A DNA stretch of 64,000 nucleotides from Tuctoria greenei (taxonomy: Eukaryota; Streptophyta; Magnoliopsida; Poales; Poaceae): assembly GCA_036927565.1 (NCBI GenBank), contig JAYESD010000007.1:1509644-1573643 (forward strand), given 5' to 3'. Position numbers and translations under genes: made by a program. Below are positions 11,511 through 22,012 of the stretch, piece after piece. Numbering within the stretch: the stretch's first letter is position 1; every line of letters starts with the position of its first letter. The notes beneath the pieces are model-generated. The model saw only the letters and a list, made by a program, of their open reading frames with translations. It did no database searches and had not been told where the DNA came from.

Positions 11511-12779
11511 GTATGGTTTTCATGATGTCATTTCGCTGCTACAATAAGCTTCATCTCAGACGGCTCTAAACATATTATCATACGTGGTTTTCAAAATCGT
11601 CTGAAATGAAAAGTCTGTGATCATCTACAATTTCACAGATGGAAGAGTAAAACCGCATAAGATAATGGGTTTATCACAGACGGTTCTTTACCTATTACTA
11701 GCTACTTGTGAAGACACTTTATCATAGATGGTTAGTATAGTATAAGTAGCCGCATATGATAATATTGTTATCACAGGCGGATTTTTACCTATTATTAGCC
11801 GCATGTGGAGACAATTTATCACAGTCGATTTGTACCGTAAGTGTAGCCGTCTGTGATAATGGAGTTATCGCAGGTGCTTTTTTACCTACGACTAGCTGCC
11901 TATGATAATATAACTTCACAGACATATCTAGTCATAGGTAAAGAAACGTCTTTGATAAAGTATACCTTATGCAGCACTACCTGCTATTATTTCTAATTTC
12001 TAAGTCAATTTCACTAAATCAACGCAGAAGTCATCTCATAGTTTACACTAAAACAATATAATCATAGAAGTCATCTCACAGAAGTCAATTTCACTAAAAC
12101 AATATACATATGTACAAGTTACACTTTCAATTGACATACAAGTCATCTCATAGTTTACCAGTTTTACTAAAAACTATTTCTATTGTCATACTCGCAAAGT
12201 TCTGGCACATCAACTATTACACCATCCTTATCAAAGAACACCCCTTTTGCTGCGAAATTTCATGACACATAAATTGACACAGTTCACCGGCAATTTTGTC
12301 GGGTCCTCCACCCGGAATACTTCTAGAAACTGGCCATTCTTGACTCACATTCTTCGTGTGCTGCAATAAAACACATAATAAGGTTTAGAAAGTGTTGGTT
12401 TGAACTACCTCAAAGTATAGATCAAAGTGAGTATACAAGAATTTATTTGGTATTTTTAGAGCAGTTTACTATGAGCAATTGAATTTTGAAGTTGGAATCA
12501 AAATCTAAAAATAATGTTTCTGGTAATATTGAACAACAGAGATAAAATTTGAATCTTAGAATTTTATACAGGTGAAATGGCTATGAACATTTTATAGGAT
12601 GTGAGGAACACCTAACTTGAGATATGTATATAGGCTTTCATGGCAAACCACTTGCACTACTGGAAACTAGAGTTCAATACCTTTCTAACAAAATAATATA
12701 AGTATTAAAATATGATAGTTACAATGAAAATGAAACTCAAAAGTAAAAAAATACAATATCGACATTAAGGATAACTTAC

Positions 12780-13233
12780 ATCCTCACAATTCACTCTATA
12801 TTCACCAGCAGTCCAAAGATGCTCGCATACATAATACCTGCAGAAAACGCTCCCAACAAGCTGCTTGGGACAAGGATAATATGTTGATATGTGCAATGCA
12901 TACTTATTAGGAGGTCTCTGACCATCAAGCTTTTCCACGTAAAATTACCAAGTGTTGTAATCCAAGAAATATCATATAAAACTTGTCAACACATTCTAAA
13001 TATGTGTAAATTAAAAGTATCGAATAACCGCACAATTTCAAAATGGTAAGGAAATCTTTGTAATGATCTGGTGGGTAATTGACTGAGTCCAAGATCGTTG
13101 CCAAACCTTGCGTTGGCTTGATGAAGATCATTATGTAGTGTTCACTGCACACGTACGAACACACATGTTAAGTTAATAATTAGCAATAATTGCTATTTTA
13201 ATATCATGTCTCGAACTTACTCAAAGTAGTATG
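12780..13233 (-). pseudogene. CACTA-encoded Ulp1-like cysteine protease, C-terminal exons
   Basis: The minus strand reads EHYIMIFIKPTQGLATILDS then VNYPPDHYKDFLTILK (13050-13155). After an intron-like gap comes KQLVGSVFC.YYVCEHLW (about 12800-12860). The Q/K...FC..Y/YVCE pattern is the catalytic-cysteine region of the Ulp1-type domains that plant CACTA elements carry. The usual CGYY is CRYY here. Upstream, the exon runs through YYFE (13220-13233) into the gypsy insertion and resumes at 22013. It is decayed and its role in transposition is not established. Confidence 0.65.
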
Positions 13234-13238
13234 GAGCC

Positions 13239-14082
13239 TGTCGACTGTTGGGAGTCGGCAGATCCCCTGACACTACGAAAGTGTGGAAGGAGTTTGAGGT
13301 TCGGTTTGGGCGCGCGGAGACTCAAGTAGGTGAAACGCGATTGGACACGAGAGACACAGTCGTTTACGTGGTTCGGGCCGCCTGAGCGTAATACCCTACT
13401 CCACGGGTGTGTGTGTGTTGTATTAACTTGTGAACTTCAGGGTGTTCGAGAGTTCCCCCCCCCCCCCCCCCCCCGTGTATCGTCGGTTTGTCCTTTTATA
13501 ACATAAGGACAAACCGTTACAAGTCAGCCTGGCCCGACATGTGGCCCTGGCGGTTATTAGTATTGATACACGAGATTAATTGTTGTTAATAACCCTGTAA
13601 CGGCTCCGACAGTGCCGTTACAGGTGTTAAGATCGTCCGATTAATTATCATTAACGTGGAATTAATGGTAATTAATCGGGTCTTGAAGTCTGCGGCTGTC
13701 CTTTGGAGATCCGGAGCCGTTACAACGTCTCCTGGGGGTTTTAAGCAGCTAGCTCCGACGTATGGACACGTGGCAGCTCCGGAGCTTGCTTGGGAGAAGC
13801 GTGAAGCTCCGGGGTGGCCTGGCACGTGTCAGGTCCGGAGCTTCTCTCGGTCAGGGGTTACCTCCGGAGGTGCCGTTTCAGTACCTAGCCCGGAGCTTCA
13901 CCCTTGTGGGTAATAACTCTGGTCTGTCAGTACACGTGGCAACCTAGAGGTTAACCATGTCGGAGAAGCGGGTCCGGTCACGTCTGGCGAGTGGGCCCCC
14001 GAGGGTCTTCAATTTGAGTAGATGTCCTTCCCTTGAGATCTTTGTAACCTCAGGGGGGTGTATGGTTTTTAGGGTACCGACA
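13239..14082 (-). repeat. 3' LTR of young gypsy element
   Basis: This 844-bp LTR is TG...CA bounded. It holds a poly-C run at about 13455-13474, longer than in the other LTR. It also holds the TATA hairpin (13484-13516) and several CACGTG cores (near 13767, 13828 and 13935) among 'agctccggagct' repeats. Confidence 0.92.
13484..13516 (-). promoter_or_regulatory. LTR TATA box inside a 12-bp-stem hairpin
   Basis: On the minus strand the arms CGGTTTGTCCTT and AAGGACAAACCG pair perfectly around nine bases, with TATAAAAGG overlapping the loop and right arm. The same structure is at 21409-21441. Four of the twelve pairs differ from the hairpin at 5602-5634, and each change is matched on the opposite arm. 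Confidence 0.7.
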
Positions 14083-14613
14083 GTGGCCCCCTGGACCTAC
14101 CTCCGGGGAAGGCTAACGGGATGAAGTCATTCCGCCGGAGATGGGTCCACACTTGCGACTCTTGAACTGGGTCTTCAAGGGTCTTCGGAGGTGCCTTTGT
14201 CGGGGCTTTACGGTTGAGTCCCGACGCGTGGCGCACCTCAGGCGGCAGATAAGATCTTTGACGTGCGGATCTCTCGCAATTGAAGGTCGTCGGTTCCCGA
14301 TACGAAAACCGTATCGGTTCCGCGCGCCTTGTCAGTCCGCCGCCTTTGGGTTTCCCGCCTCGTGATGACAACTGTTCGCCTGGGTAAGAGCCTCGACTTG
14401 ATCGTCAGGGTGGTCCCGGGCCCTCTTGTCATCGGCTGGGTTGAATTCTTGAGTAGTATGCTTGACTCCCCTGCAGTTTCCATCCAAGCGTTGCGAGGGC
14501 TTACTTAAGAAGGAAAGCGCACCGTCGGGAGTTCTTTACGCTTTCCATCTGTTCTTGCGCTCAAACTCCCAACTCGTGCTTTTGCTTCTCTTCTCTCGCC
14601 TAGCTGTGCTGCG

Positions 14614-17600
14614 ATGGAGTTGGGTCTGCGTGAGAGTCGTTTGAAGACGGAGAGCGATCTGAAGAAGGTCCGAGCCCTCATGGGGTGGTCGTCGGACTTC
14701 TTCAACCGTTCAGTCCGCGCCGGCGGGGAGCTTCCCTTTAAAAAGGAGCACTCTGGCGAAATGGTGTACTTTTCATCGTACGCCATGGTGGGGCTGATCC
14801 CACCGTTTTCTTCCTTCTTCTTGATGCTGCTGGACTTCTATGGTCTGCAGCTATACCACCTTGGCCCTCACTCCCTCCTCCTTGTGTCCATCTTTGTCCA
14901 CTTCTGCGAGATGTGGGTGGGCGTCCCTCCCTGCATCGAGCTCTTCCGCACCTTCTTCACCGTCCAAACCACCGGCCGAAGTGACGAGTACCTTGGCTTC
15001 TACTACTTTGTGAAGCGCAAGAAGTGCCCGTTCAAGTATCTCCGGTCGTTCCCTTCAGGGAAGTGGGATGACTGGAAGAAAGATTGGGTAGTCGTCCGGG
15101 TGGAGGAGCACGAGCGGTTGGAGCTGCCAGACGGTCTGCCCGGCATTGATACGTCGGTGTGGAGCGAAGTTCCGGTGCTGGCGGCAGCTTTCGACCCCAT
15201 CCTGTCCAGGATCCGCCAATGTGTGGAGGGAGGACTGACTCCCCAGGCGGTGTTCTGCAACTTCCTGTCCAACAGGTGGGCACCGCTGAAGAGGAGGGAG
15301 AAGCTCGCCTGGGCCCTCAACAGCGTGATGGACGAAGACCGGGTCGAAACCGGGTTGAAGTCCAGCATGGTGGGGAAGTCCTTGGAGTTTCACCTCAAGA
15401 AATTCTAGCACGGCATCGATGTTGACGGAGAGTACTTGACTCCGCCGCCGGCTTTCCTCCCCCTGAACGTGGAAGTTGAGTTCAGCAGGGAGCTCCGGCG
15501 GAAGATGCCCGCGCTTGACGACCTTGGCGTCGTCGAGAGAAGATCGACCGCCCGGTTGGCGATCCCCGGGTTGTCGGAAGGCGGCTCCGCCCCTGTCTCT
15601 CAGCCAAGAGCTGAGGTCACCGGCAAGGGCAAGGAGCTGGCGGAGGAGCCAGAGAGCCGGAAGAGGAAGCTGCGACATGCTGACGGGAGGTCCGTCGGGC
15701 TTGCTACTTCCCCGCCAGTTCCCCGTCCTCAGGAAGGAGGATCCTCCGCCGCTGTAGCGTCTGTCCCCGTTGTGGGGTCTTTTCGGAGCGCTACTGTTCC
15801 GGCGGTGGGATCCTCCCGGAGTGCGGCTGTCCCCGTGATGGGTCCCTCCGGAGGTGCCAGCTCCAGACAGGCGACTCCAGTTCGAGAAGCGGTGAGGGCC
15901 TCCAGGTCTAGGAGTTCCTCCCGGTCAAGGAGAGCTCCGACCCGGGAAACGCCCGCGGCTACGACAAGTCCTGGGAGTCTTCCCGGAGCTCATACGCCGA
16001 CCGTGGCCAGCCCGGAACGTCCGGGAAAGAGGTTCCGCGCAAGCTGGTGCGTGAGCCTCCCAAGGTAATTTTTCTTGCTTACCTCAATTAACTTTTAATT
16101 ATAGCATCTGTTTGCTCAATTTCTTCATTCTTCATCTGCAGCGTTCCCAAGAAGGGGAGTGAAGCTCCGCCCTCAGCCACAGTGTCTGAGGCTGCGAGGG
16201 CTTCTGCTCCAGCCCCGGTGCCGCCCCAGGCGGAGGCTGCGACAGCTCCGGCGCCAGCTGTCGTGGTCATGGACCTCGACTCGTCTCTAGAAATTCCCGT
16301 GGTAGCGCCGGACCACGGGATTGAAGATGCGCCAGCGGCACCCGCTCCGGAGGTTGAAGCTCCGGGCCCCTGTGCTGCAGAAGTAGATGCTCCGGCTGTC
16401 GAGCCGGAGGAAGTAGCGGTCCCGGCTTTAGAGCCGGAAAGTGCTGAAGCCCCGGCGGTTGAGCCGGAAGTAGCTGAAGCCCCGGCGTGCGAGCCGGAAG
16501 AAGTGGTTCCGGCAATTGAGCCGGTTACTTCCGAAGCTTCGGTCGCAGAGTCGGTAGCTATTGAAGCGCCGGCTGCAGAGCCGGTGATTGTGGAAGTGCC
16601 GGCTGCAGAGCCGGTGGTCGAAGAGGCGAGGGAGCTTGAGCCTCCCTCAGAAGAAGCGTCCCGGCCGGAGCCAGTGGAGGCGACGACGTCGATGGTACCC
16701 GTGGCGGAGCCAGAGTGCCTGAACGAAGTCGTCGGCCCCCAGCCTGAGGAGGCGAATGAAGATTTGGTGGCGGGACCTTCTTCGGTGGCGACTGAGGCCA
16801 TCCCGGAGGAGTGCCCTAGTGCCTTGGAAGCTCGGGGTTCCGCTCTCGTAGAGTGGGACCCAATTTTTGTAAATGAAGACCCGCTGGACCCAGCGGAGGA
16901 GGCCCCAGAAGGTCCGGAGCCCATCTCGCTGTCGATGTCCATCGACAACGCTTGCTCCAGTCTACGCCAAGTCCAACTAGCCTTCTTCCACGACAGCAAG
17001 GTTCTTGAAGAGGAGCGCCAAACCCTTAGGAGGTGGCGTAATCGACTCCAATTCGAGACCAAGCTGGCGCAGTCGAGGATTGCTGAGGACAAGGAATGGA
17101 TCAGGCGGGAGAAGGTCCGCCTGGAGCTCTGGGGTGAGATGCTGGACGAGAGGGAGAGCATGACTCACAACCTCGACGCCCAATCCCGGGAGTACCACGA
17201 CCAAGCTAAGGCTGCTAATGATGCGGCCAACGCTCGGTTCGATCAACTCGAGGCCATCAGTACCGCACTCATCAAGCGCCGAGAGGCACTTGAGGGAAGG
17301 GAAAAGCGGCTCGAGGATGAGGAGCAAAAACTCCTGGAACTACGGGACAACGTCTTGCGACGTGAAGAAGAGCTCGCCGAGAAGACAGCTCTGGCGGACA
17401 AGGGCCTCGAGGAGCGCGCTAAAAAATTGGAAGAGCGCTGCCTCGAGGAAGAGGAGAAGACCTGGGTGCGGGGGCAAGAACTCTACGAGTACGAGTGTGC
17501 CCTCGTCGCCCGGGAGAAGAAAATAGAGGCTAGGGAGAAAGACCTGGTCGACCGCCGGAACAAGATCCACCTCCGGGAGGAGGAGCTCGGAAGACTCGAA

Positions 17601-18080
17601 AAGCGGGTTGCTGCGAAGATTCAGCAAAACGCCAAAGAAGTTGAGCGCCTCTCCCGCGAGAATTCGGAGCTGGCGGCGGCCCGGAGGTCCCTGGAAGAGA
17701 TGAAGGGCCTGAGGAAGACGGACTCCCTGCAAATTTGGGAGTTCCTGAGCAAGGCCGACGATGCGCTGGCGCCTATGGGTTTCAGCCCCGTGCTCCCGGA
17801 TGATCCGGAGCCGGAGCCGGACCTTGCGTTGCAAGCGTTGGGCGCTGCGGGCAGCAAGCTCTCCAAGGTGGGCGACGTCATCGCGGACCAGTTGGAGGTC
17901 GAGGGGCAATCCCTGGCTAGGAACGTCACTGAATATGTGTTGACGTGTTATACTAGCCGGAATCCTCAATTCTCTCTGGACCCGGTGCTTGAAGGCCCCG
18001 TTGAAGGAGAAGGCGAAGCTACCCGAGCCAGCGTGTCGGAGGTCGCTCAGAAGGTCGCTGAGTTCTTCCATAGGGTCTAG
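14614..18080 (+). CDS. Antisense gene of gypsy element (gypsy-type 'putative transposase' domain plus coiled coil)
   Basis: Exon 1 is 14614-16064 and exon 2 is 16142-18080. They are joined by a 77-bp intron (AG|gtaatttt...tctgcag|C) that keeps the frame, for about 1,129 residues with one in-frame TAG at 15406-15408, where the relative at 52501 has CAG. Residues about 20-270 match the family often annotated as 'transposase (putative), gypsy type' (for example GLIPPFSSFFLMLLDFYG and GFYYFVKRKKCP). A basic, serine-rich region follows. Residues about 550-650 are imperfect repeats of 'EAPAVEPE' type, and about 755-1005 form a long charged coiled coil. It is read against gag-pol, in the 3' part of the element. 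The biochemical role is unknown. The start was chosen because both copies share MELGLR at this point. Confidence 0.75.
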
Positions 18081-18366
18081 GACTATCTTTCTTAGCCTTT
18101 ATTTGTATCTTTTCTTCTTCCTCAATTTTGTAATCCTTTGTCCCCAGATGTAATCTCCGGTCTTCTGATGAAATGAAATCCCCAATTTTTCGTGAATTTC
18201 ATTTTTTGTCTTCAGCATCTTTGTCTTCACTTGGCCCCCTGGTAGATGTGCACAATTTGATTGTGGACATGTACCAAAAGGATGTTGAGTTTTGTTGAAG
18301 ACAAATTTGCTTCGAACTTGTATAGTTTAGGTCCGAAGTTTTCGATAGTGAAGGTCCCTTGAAGTC

Positions 18367-18600
18367 GTCGGAGCTTAGAAGCTCCGGCACTGTCCATCGT
18401 CGGAGCTTAGTAGCTCCGGCAGTAGCCTCTACCAACACGTTGAGTGTCGATAGTTAATACTTCAAGGTGTCGGAGCTTAGTAGCTCCGGCAATGACCCTT
18501 GCCACGCCTGGCTTGCTGGCAACAGACTCTAGTGATAGAGTCTTCTCACCATCTTTAAGTTAACGCCGGTGGGAGTTGGAGCTTGGTTAACTCCGGTTTT
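18367..18600. repeat. Array of short hairpins between convergent genes
   Basis: Three near-identical 22-bp units at 18367-18388, 18399-18420 and 18469-18490, and a weaker fourth near 18577, share the foldable core CGGAGCT-TAGT-AGCTCCG. They lie just past the end of the antisense gene and before the 3' end of the sense integrase gene. The related element at 40754-53919 has the same array in the equivalent place (48342-48662). Confidence 0.75.
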
Positions 18601-19328
18601 TCTCCATCAATATTGGGTTTATTTTTCCTGCACACTTAAGTCAAGAAAAACAGTAAAATTCGTTCCTTATCTATAACTTCGTCGCGGCTTACGGTTCTTA
18701 AGAGAATTTTAAGTTGAACACGATTTTTAGTACGATTGGATGAATTGTCTTTTCTTTTAGATCCAATTGTCCATGGACCCACCTTACTTTGGCCTGCCGG
18801 AATATAGGTAGAGTGGCGTACTTAGGGTGCTTGACCAGGCTAAGTCGATAGCGCACTCCGACCCTAGAATGGCTTGGCGGCTTTCAGGCGAGTTGGCCAC
18901 AGACGATTTTTAAATCTAAAAAATTCGACAATTCAACTCAAATCGTACATAAACCAGTTAAACTAGAACTTCTCAAGAATTGCACGTTTCTGTTATAGAC
19001 AAGAAAGAGAAAAATAAAAATGTCGAGCCTTATGCAAAAATGAATGCACGTGGAGTCTATTTCACATGAAGATGTCTTTCATTATAGGTCCGGGGTACAG
19101 GGGAAACAAGTACACTCTTAGGGTACGGAACCAGGCTAAGTGTGTTCGGTTTCTCGTTTAACCCAGGGTAGTTAGCTACACTTCTAGCCCGGAGACTGTA
19201 TCAAGTGTTGCATGAGCTTTCCAAACCTTTCGGGAAAGGTCCGGCTGCTCTCCCGGAGGAACTACCCGACTCTGTACAATGACTCTATAACATACACTTC
19301 AAGTTACTTAAGACTCACCTCCGTGGAA

Positions 19329-21137
19329 TTAAGTGTAGAACTTACGGAGGTGCTCGATGTTCCAAGGATTTGGGAGAGGTGTCCCATCCTCGGTAGCCAA
19401 GCGAACGCTTCCGGGACGGGATACTTTGATCACTCGGAAGGGTCCTTCCCAGCCGGGGGAGAGTTTGTTTTGCCCTTCTCTGGATAGTATTCTCCGTAGC
19501 ACCAGATCGCCTTCCTCGAGCTGTCGGTTGTGTACGTGCCTCTGATGATAGCGCCGTAGAGCTTGGCGGTATCGGGCATTCCGAACAGCTGCTTGGCACC
19601 TTCCCTCCTCGAGGAGGTCTAGGTCTTCACGCCGGAGCTGGTCCTGCGCGGCTTCGTCGAAGGTCCGGACTCGGAGGGAACCCAAGGTGATTTCCGGAGG
19701 AAGGATCGCTTCAGCTCCGTACACCAGGAAGAAGGGTGTTTCTCCGGTTGCCCGACTTGGAGAAGTCCTGTTAGCCCATAGAGTGGACGGAAGCTCTTCG
19801 ATCCAATTAGCTCCGTGCTTTTTCAAACGCTCATAAGTGCGCGTTTTGAGTCCTTTAAGGATCTCTGCGTTTGCTCTCTCGGCTTGTCCATTGCTGGCAG
19901 GATGAGCTACGGAAGCGTAGCAAACTTGTATGCCGAGGTCTTCGCAATATCCTTGAAATGCGGAGCTTGTGAACTGAGTCCCATTATCAGTGATGATCTT
20001 ATTTGGGACTCTGAATCTGCTCACGATAGATTGTAGAAAATTGATTGCAGATTGTTTGTTGATCGTCACAACAGGAGTAGCTTCCGGCCACTTGGTGAAC
20101 TTGTCGATGGCGACGTACAGGAACTTGTAACCTCCGACGGCTCTTGGGAAGGGTCCCAAGATGTCTATCCTCCACACAGCGAAAGGCCACGTAGGAGGTA
20201 TCATTTGTAAGGGCTGAGCAGGTGTATGAATTTGCTTTGCATGAAATTGGCATGCTTTGCATTTCTTCACTAGCTCAGTAGCATCCTGGAGTGCTGTAGG
20301 CCAGTAGAAGCCGTGCCGAAAGGCTTTTCCGACCAGCGTGCGGGAAGACGCGTGGTTCCCACACTCACCTCCATGGATTTCTGCGAGGAGCTCGCAGCCT
20401 TCTTCCCTTGTGATGCACCGCATTAGGATGCCGTTGGCACCGCGCCGGTAGAGATCCCCTTCTACCAACGTGTATCTTTTAGCCAATCTGACTACCCGGT
20501 CAGCGGATACATCATCGTCAGGAAGGATGTTGTCTTTCAAGTAGTTCCGGATCTCCGAGATCCATGCATCGGAACTAACTTGAGCATTTGAGTCTTGCGT
20601 GATGGGTTGCTCGGAGCTTCCGGCAGCACCTACGACTCTTGATGGCTGCCATGGTAACAGGGCCATCGGGACCGTCAGCTTCGGGATGCTGATCTCGCCC
20701 CCTTCGTTCAGTTCGGCAGGCTGAACTGTGGGTTTTGACAACCTCCGGACAAAGGTTCGTCGCTGCGACGGGGCCCGCCCTGAAGGAGGTGGACCCTGAT
20801 GGTTGAGGCGTTCGGCCGCTGCTGCGACCAAATGCTCAATATCAGCTCTCCATTGCTCCACGGCACCTTGAGATGCATCTGGAGGTGGTGGTCGCTGAAG
20901 GAGAGCACGCGCTGCATGGAGCGCGTGTTCTGGGTTGTCACGACTTGCCGGCGCAGAATGTGACGCCGGTGCACCATCATGTCGTTCGGCATGTCTTGCC
21001 GGAGAAGATGGTGGTGGTGGGAGTGTGACTCCCGCTGGAACTGAGGCTCCTGCCGGTGGCTGCATGTTGGAGGGATTGCCTCCGACAGCCTGAGCAGCAG
21101 GTTGCCCGTTGGATGATCCTGCCGCAGAATTCACCAT
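19329..21137 (-). CDS. Gag N-terminus fused to integrase (602 residues), intact frame
   Basis: Residues 1 to about 130 match the N-terminus of this family's gag (MVNSAAGSSNG start, proline/alanine-rich, ending near GPPPSGRAPSQRR). The frame then jumps directly to the region before integrase (TFVRRLSKPT...). The integrase has the zinc-binding H/C set (GNHASSRTLV, CKACQFHAKQ) and all three catalytic acids: D in IDILGPF, D in DNGTQF, E in SNGQAERANAE. The C-terminus ends NIEHLRKFYT. An internal deletion removed about 1,500 codons without breaking the frame. The relative at 46195 has lost two of the three acids. It may be translatable from the 5' LTR promoter. Activity is not shown. Confidence 0.85.
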   Translation of the reverse strand: MVNSAAGSSNGQPAAQAVGGNPSNMQPPAGASVPAGVTLPPPPSSPARHAERHDGAPASHSAPASRDNPEHALHAARALLQRPPPPDASQGAVEQWRADIEHLVAAAAERLNHQGPPPSGRAPSQRRTFVRRLSKPTVQPAELNEGGEISIPKLTVPMALLPWQPSRVVGAAGSSEQPITQDSNAQVSSDAWISEIRNYLKDNILPDDDVSADRVVRLAKRYTLVEGDLYRRGANGILMRCITREEGCELLAEIHGGECGNHASSRTLVGKAFRHGFYWPTALQDATELVKKCKACQFHAKQIHTPAQPLQMIPPTWPFAVWRIDILGPFPRAVGGYKFLYVAIDKFTKWPEATPVVTINKQSAINFLQSIVSRFRVPNKIITDNGTQFTSSAFQGYCEDLGIQVCYASVAHPASNGQAERANAEILKGLKTRTYERLKKHGANWIEELPSTLWANRTSPSRATGETPFFLVYGAEAILPPEITLGSLRVRTFDEAAQDQLRREDLDLLEEGRCQAAVRNARYRQALRRYHQRHVHNRQLEEGDLVLRRILSREGQNKLSPGWEGPFRVIKVSRPGSVRLATEDGTPLPNPWNIEHLRKFYT

Positions 21138-21151
21138 TCTTGAAGATCTCA

Positions 21152-21175
21152 GGCCCCCCTACCTGGCGCGCCAAC
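21152..21175 (-). other. Primer binding site of young gypsy element
   Basis: The minus strand reads GTTGGCGCGCCAGGTAGG immediately after the 5' LTR. The same site, slightly changed, follows the LTR at 34965 (tttggcgcgtcaggtaggg). It would pair with a tRNA 3' end to start reverse transcription. I did not verify which tRNA. Confidence 0.7.
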
Positions 21176-22007
21176 TGTCGACTGTTGGGAGTCGGCAGAT
21201 CCCCTGACACTACGAAAGTGTGGAAGGAGTTTGAGGTTCGGTTTGGGCGCGCGGAGACTCAAGTAGGTGAAACGCGATTGGACACGAGAGACACAGTCGT
21301 TTACGTGGTTCGGGCCGCCTGAGCGTAATACCCTACTCCACGGATGTGTGTGTGTTGTATTAACTTGTGAACTTCAGGGTGTTCGAGAGTTCTCCCCCCG
21401 TGTATCGTCGGTTTGTCCTTTTATAACATAAGGACAAACCGTTACAAGTCAGCCTGGCCCGACATGTGGTCCTGGCGGTTATTAGTATTGATACACGAGA
21501 TTAATTGTTGTTAATAACCCTGTAACGGCTCCGACAGTGCCGTTACAGGTGTTAAGATCGTCCGATTAATTATCATTAACGTGGAATTAATGGTAATTAA
21601 TCGGGTCTTGAAGTCTGCGGCTGTCCTTTGGAGATCCGGAGCCGTTACAATGTCTCCCGGGGGTTTTAAGCAGCTAGCTCCGACGTATGGACACGTGGCA
21701 GCTCCGGAGCTTGCTTGGGAGAAGCGTGAAGCTCCGGGGTGGCCTGGCACGTGTCAGGTCCGGAGCTTCTCTCGGTCAGGGGTTACCTCCGGAGGTGCCG
21801 TTTCAGTACCTAGCCCGGAGCTTCACCCTTGTGGGTAATAACTCTGGTCTGTCAGTACACGTGGCAACCTAGAGGTTAACCATGTCGGAGAAGCGGGTCC
21901 GGTCACGTCTGGCGAGTGGGCCCCCGAGGGTCTTCAATTTGAGTAGATGTCCTTCCCTTGAGATCTTTGTAACCTCAGGGGGGTGTATGGTTTTTAGGGT
22001 ACCGACA
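21176..22007 (-). repeat. 5' LTR of young gypsy element
   Basis: This 832-bp LTR differs from 13239-14082 by four substitutions that I could see plus a shorter poly-C run (tcccccc). The TATA hairpin is at 21409-21441. It is followed by the right target duplication GAGCC. Confidence 0.92.
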
Positions 22008-22012
22008 GAGCC

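Larger units (their letters stand above)
13239..22007 (-). mobile_element. Young gypsy LTR element, deletion derivative with antisense gene
   Basis: The 8.77-kb element has LTRs 13239-14082 and 21176-22007 and a perfect target duplication GAGCC (13234-13238 and 22008-22012). By eye the LTRs differ by four substitutions plus the length and one base of a poly-C run, so insertion was recent. The sense (minus) strand carries a gag N-terminus fused in frame to integrase, with gag core, protease, reverse transcriptase and RNase H missing. The + strand carries a long spliced antisense gene. The primer site GTTGGCGCGCCAGGTAG (complement ending at 21175) and purine tract GGAGGTAGGTCCAGGGGG (complement from about 14085) are present. 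It sits in a CACTA exon. It presumably moved with proteins from full relatives. Confidence 0.93.

Noticed and set aside
15055..15678. Minus-strand frames of 120-240 codons inside the antisense gene region (also 16088-17161 and 17340-18071)
   Set aside because: They mirror the real + strand gene. The serine/alanine/glycine repeats at 16088-17161 are the reverse reading of its 'EAPAVEPE' repeats.
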